Part shown: positions 61,105-64,000 of the stretch, piece by piece
How positions within the stretch are numbered: position 1 is the stretch's first letter
Layout: every line of letters begins with the position of its first letter
Assembly: GCA_026413225.1 (NCBI GenBank)
Contig: CM048552.1
Span: 48,437,001-48,501,000, forward strand
DNA length: 64,000 nt
Origin: Otis tarda
Taxonomy: Eukaryota; Chordata; Aves; Otidiformes; Otididae
Direction: 5' to 3'
Position numbers and translations under genes: made by a program
The notes under the pieces: generated by a model
What the model saw: the letters and a program-made list of their open reading frames with translations, nothing else
Told to the model about the DNA's origin: nothing
Database searches by the model: none

Positions 61105-64000
61105 GACAGTATGGCTGCAATTACTTAACTCCTAGTCTATCTTTTAACAGTGAAAACCTATCATAAAGTCTCTAAAAGACACTTTTATGCATCTCTTAAA
61201 TTTTCCTCAGCTCTTTAGGTGAAATAGCTGGGTCAATGTTGTCAGGTATTGCATATTATTGTGATTCCACTGTGTTCTTTACACCAACTGATGTGTACGA
61301 GAATCTGGATATATGCATCTCTTCCTTCCATTTGCTTCAGCCAGACAGGCCTTTTCTTTGAGATCATGAGTCCTGCAGAATGAAGCAAAAGCTTGAACGA
61401 TCTCTGTCATAGCTCACTGTGTGCCTGCCAGAGCCTCCTGCTCAGTGTGAGACCATTAGAGCACAATTCCAGCAGAAAATCAGTGGCCACTTCCAACTTG
61501 CTATGTCTTAACTACTTCATGGGGCTGTTGCAGGTTGTTCAGTTTCCAAATGCATTTCAAAGGAGACAGTAAATTCAGATTATTATTGCAGCAGAGCAGC
61601 CCAAAATATTTTCCACAGCACTTCTCTTCTGTAGCAACCCTCTTTTCTCTGAGCGCTGCTGGAGCTTCCTTGTCTTCCATTCTGCCACCTCTCGCAGGGT
61701 CCTCCCCATTCTTCTACCTGATGGCAAAAGCTCTGAGGAGGGTAAAGAGAAAAAGTTTATCCCATATCTGGTTTGAACAATGTGTACTTTATCTACTTCT
61801 CGTAGATGTCAACATTTACTTTTTTTTTTTTTTTTTTAATCACTACACCCTGACAAGGAGCTTCCAGCCTCCAGAGGCGTGGGCAAATCACAGTTCCACA
61901 GTGCACATAAGCCCCAGTGCACCTGGAAATACAGTCTTCAACTTCCACATTTCTGTAAGTGGCCAGTTCCCGGAACCACCTAATGGAGAGGACATCTTTG
62001 TCCCAGGAGCGTCCTTGCAAGTAAAATCTGGTTATAGTGGGTTCCTGGGATAAATAAATGTAAAAGTAATGGCCACTGAGTAGAAAAGTCATCCAGGGAT
62101 TTGATCCAATAGAACCACTGAATGTGAGCGCCAACTACTTCTGATCAGTAACCCTGATCTGCTGTCTTGCATGTTAGTCGTAAGGATCATCTAGAAAGGA
62201 TCTTGATTTTGTAAGAAATGTGATATGTTAGGAAAAAGCATGCTAACCTCTGTATGTGAAGAAATTGACTTACACCTCCAGTCCATTCAACATTCCTTAT
62301 TTTGAAATTGTCCTACATGAATGAACTAGTGGATTTTTATGCATATTTACATACAATTATCTGTACTTTAAAAGTTGTACGTAATACATTATTATTTTAT
62401 CTCACTAGATATGAACAAGCTCTGATCTTACCGTTGGTCTGCATATTTTTTATTCAAGACTTGCTGGCTTAGAGATGTAGCTTGATTTTTAATAGGCTTA
62501 TCTGTTCTGTTTACAGAACAAACATATATGAATACATACAAAGTTCGAAAAAAGATTTCTCCATGGCTGAATAAAAGATTTTTCAAACTGTGGATCTGCA
62601 AACTGTGAAAACTGTTACAATATGGAAAAGAAGATCTTTTTTTAAAGGGAGCTTGAGAGACCTTGGATATCTAACACTGACAAAAGTAGCTGCGTGCTCT
62701 ATACACCTTATCTCCTGTTCCAGTTCTAGGTGGGCTACTACATTTTCCGAATAGTGGCTGCTCTGCAAAAATAGGTTACTTTTTTTTTTCTTCTGAAATC
62801 CTGCAAGGATATCCAAATTTTCCACAGCATTTATGTGACTGAACATCAATGGTGCTGACAAAAAGCAAATGTTAAGCTGACAGTCCATTGGTATTTGTGT
62901 TAGAACTGGCTTGTGTTACATTGGACAAAGCATTGGTAGACACAGAAAACAGACAGAAACCGTTTTCAAAAGAGCTCTGTCACAGAGCACACAAATTGGC
63001 CTACCTGTGATGTGATTATCCCTGTTCTAAGCAACATTTAGCAGGTACTTTGTGCACATGAGAATAATACAAAATAGAAATAAAGAGATTATATTAGATA
63101 TTCCATAGAACAGAGACTCGTTTCTGGTTTGTTTTTGCTACCTTTAAGAAGTCCTTGTTTGTGGTTTGTGGGCAGTAGGAAGTTTAATTAAAAAATAATT
63201 AGTTATATTGCATCTTGTTGATTTTAACTTTGGTTTAGTCAGGTAGGACTTGAAAGACACAGAGAGGAAAGATTCAGATTTTCCCTAGATACTTTACTCT
63301 TGTTTACTGTCAGCTTCTCTCTGGGCTTTTCCCCAAGGCAGAGTCCAAGGTCTGGTAATTTCTTCAGGCCCCTCCCTTTGTAAAAGCTCTGTCCACCAGG
63401 AGTAGAAAACACGTTACTATACTCAGTAATTACTCACAGTGAATGAATGCAGGTCAATTTTTTTTTGTCAGTATTTGTGGTAGCTGTTTGTAACAAACCT
63501 TGTCACCTACAGAGTTTATGTAATGAATTAATTAAAGGAGAGAAAAGCGTTCTCAAGCAGTATTCTCAACCAGAAAGGAATCCAGCTTCGTCACATTAAT
63601 GCCTGAGCTCAATTCTGCAGTTTTCACAAGACAGTATCTACAAATTTAGGTTGCATGCCCTCAGTCTTTCTAGCCACAGCACTCAGATTTATGAGAGCAT
63701 AGACTTCCCATTGGAATAGATGGCATACTGCAGCAGAATTTATTAGAGCTGCATTTCCCAGACCCTTTTCTGTAGCACTTTTGCTCTTTCCCCTCCTTTT
63801 CCTAACGTGACAGGGCATTGTATGGCTCTGACACTGAAATTAGCACGAAGACACGTGTGGCGCCTTGCAAATCTGCTCTGCATAAATAACCATTCAGATT
63901 ACTAACCTGCTAAGGCTCCCAGCTGGCAATCACACAGCAAAGCCTGTAATTTCTCCTGTTTGGTGCTGCGCCACCATTCCCTTATCCTGACTCCTAAGCT
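61105..64000. other. Non-coding 3' stretch
   Basis: No gene called. A plus-strand frame of 172 codons (61535-62053) crosses a T18 tract at 61820-61837 and has no splice or similarity support. The last 180 bases (from about 63820) are complex and somewhat richer in CpG (gtgtggcgccttgc, gtgctgcgcc), without a recognisable function. Confidence 0.4.
61820..61837 (+). repeat. Poly(T) tract, T18
   Basis: An uninterrupted T run inside an otherwise mixed sequence. It accounts for the poly-Phe stretch of the long frame across it. Confidence 0.85.

Noticed and set aside
1-64000. Search for endogenous retrovirus LTRs, tRNA genes, CRISPR arrays and bacterial-type operons
   Set aside because: No paired long terminal repeats, primer-binding sites, tRNA box motifs or regular repeat-spacer arrays were seen by eye. 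Short or very old fragments could be missed.

Overview
The window looks like a stretch of avian nuclear genome. Three CR1 LINE copies are present. Two carry the typical bird CR1 3' end (ggttggactagatgacctttaaagg, then ATTCTATGATTCTGTGA-like repeats). The rest is A/T-rich, CpG-poor DNA with ordinary microsatellites. CR1 also occurs in turtles and crocodilians, so 'bird' is an inference. I see no bacterial-style genes, rRNA, tRNA, CRISPR array or recognisable endogenous retrovirus. Most open frames longer than 60 codons have no other support and look like chance frames of non-coding DNA.

The only host coding signal I can put forward is a set of short plus-strand candidate exons. Each has a pyrimidine-rich AG acceptor, an open frame and a GT donor, and their intron phases can be joined. 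The first block is 1309-1378, 3567-3607, 15863-15920, 19113-19202, 23815-23870, 31734-31881 and 47377-47441. A weaker second block is 52338-52420, 53065-53171, 53808-53879, 59906-59986, 60354-60387, 60611-60637 and 61038-61104, ending in a stop. Read together they would be part of one multi-exon gene on the + strand with introns of 0.1 to 16 kb. I do not recognise the protein. The candidates were picked by eye and partly because their phases fit, so each is only low to moderate confidence and the joined model is a hypothesis.

Layout: 1-11500 is intron-like or intergenic DNA with two candidate exons and simple repeats. 11505-11597 is a CR1 tail. 12180-12330 is a local GC-rich block. 15863-23870 holds three candidate exons and an old CR1 fragment. 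23871-31733 is a long non-coding stretch with one possible conserved element. 31734-31881 is the longest candidate exon. 32398-33838 is the best preserved CR1, with part of the reverse transcriptase and a 232-codon open C-terminal part. 33839-47376 is non-coding, with two stretches that resemble conserved regulatory elements (38140-38545 and 40440-40760). 47377-61104 carries the remaining candidate exons. The last 3 kb are non-coding.

Nothing here points clearly to a new biological system. The items most worth checking are the exon chain, the possible regulatory elements and a few small duplications.
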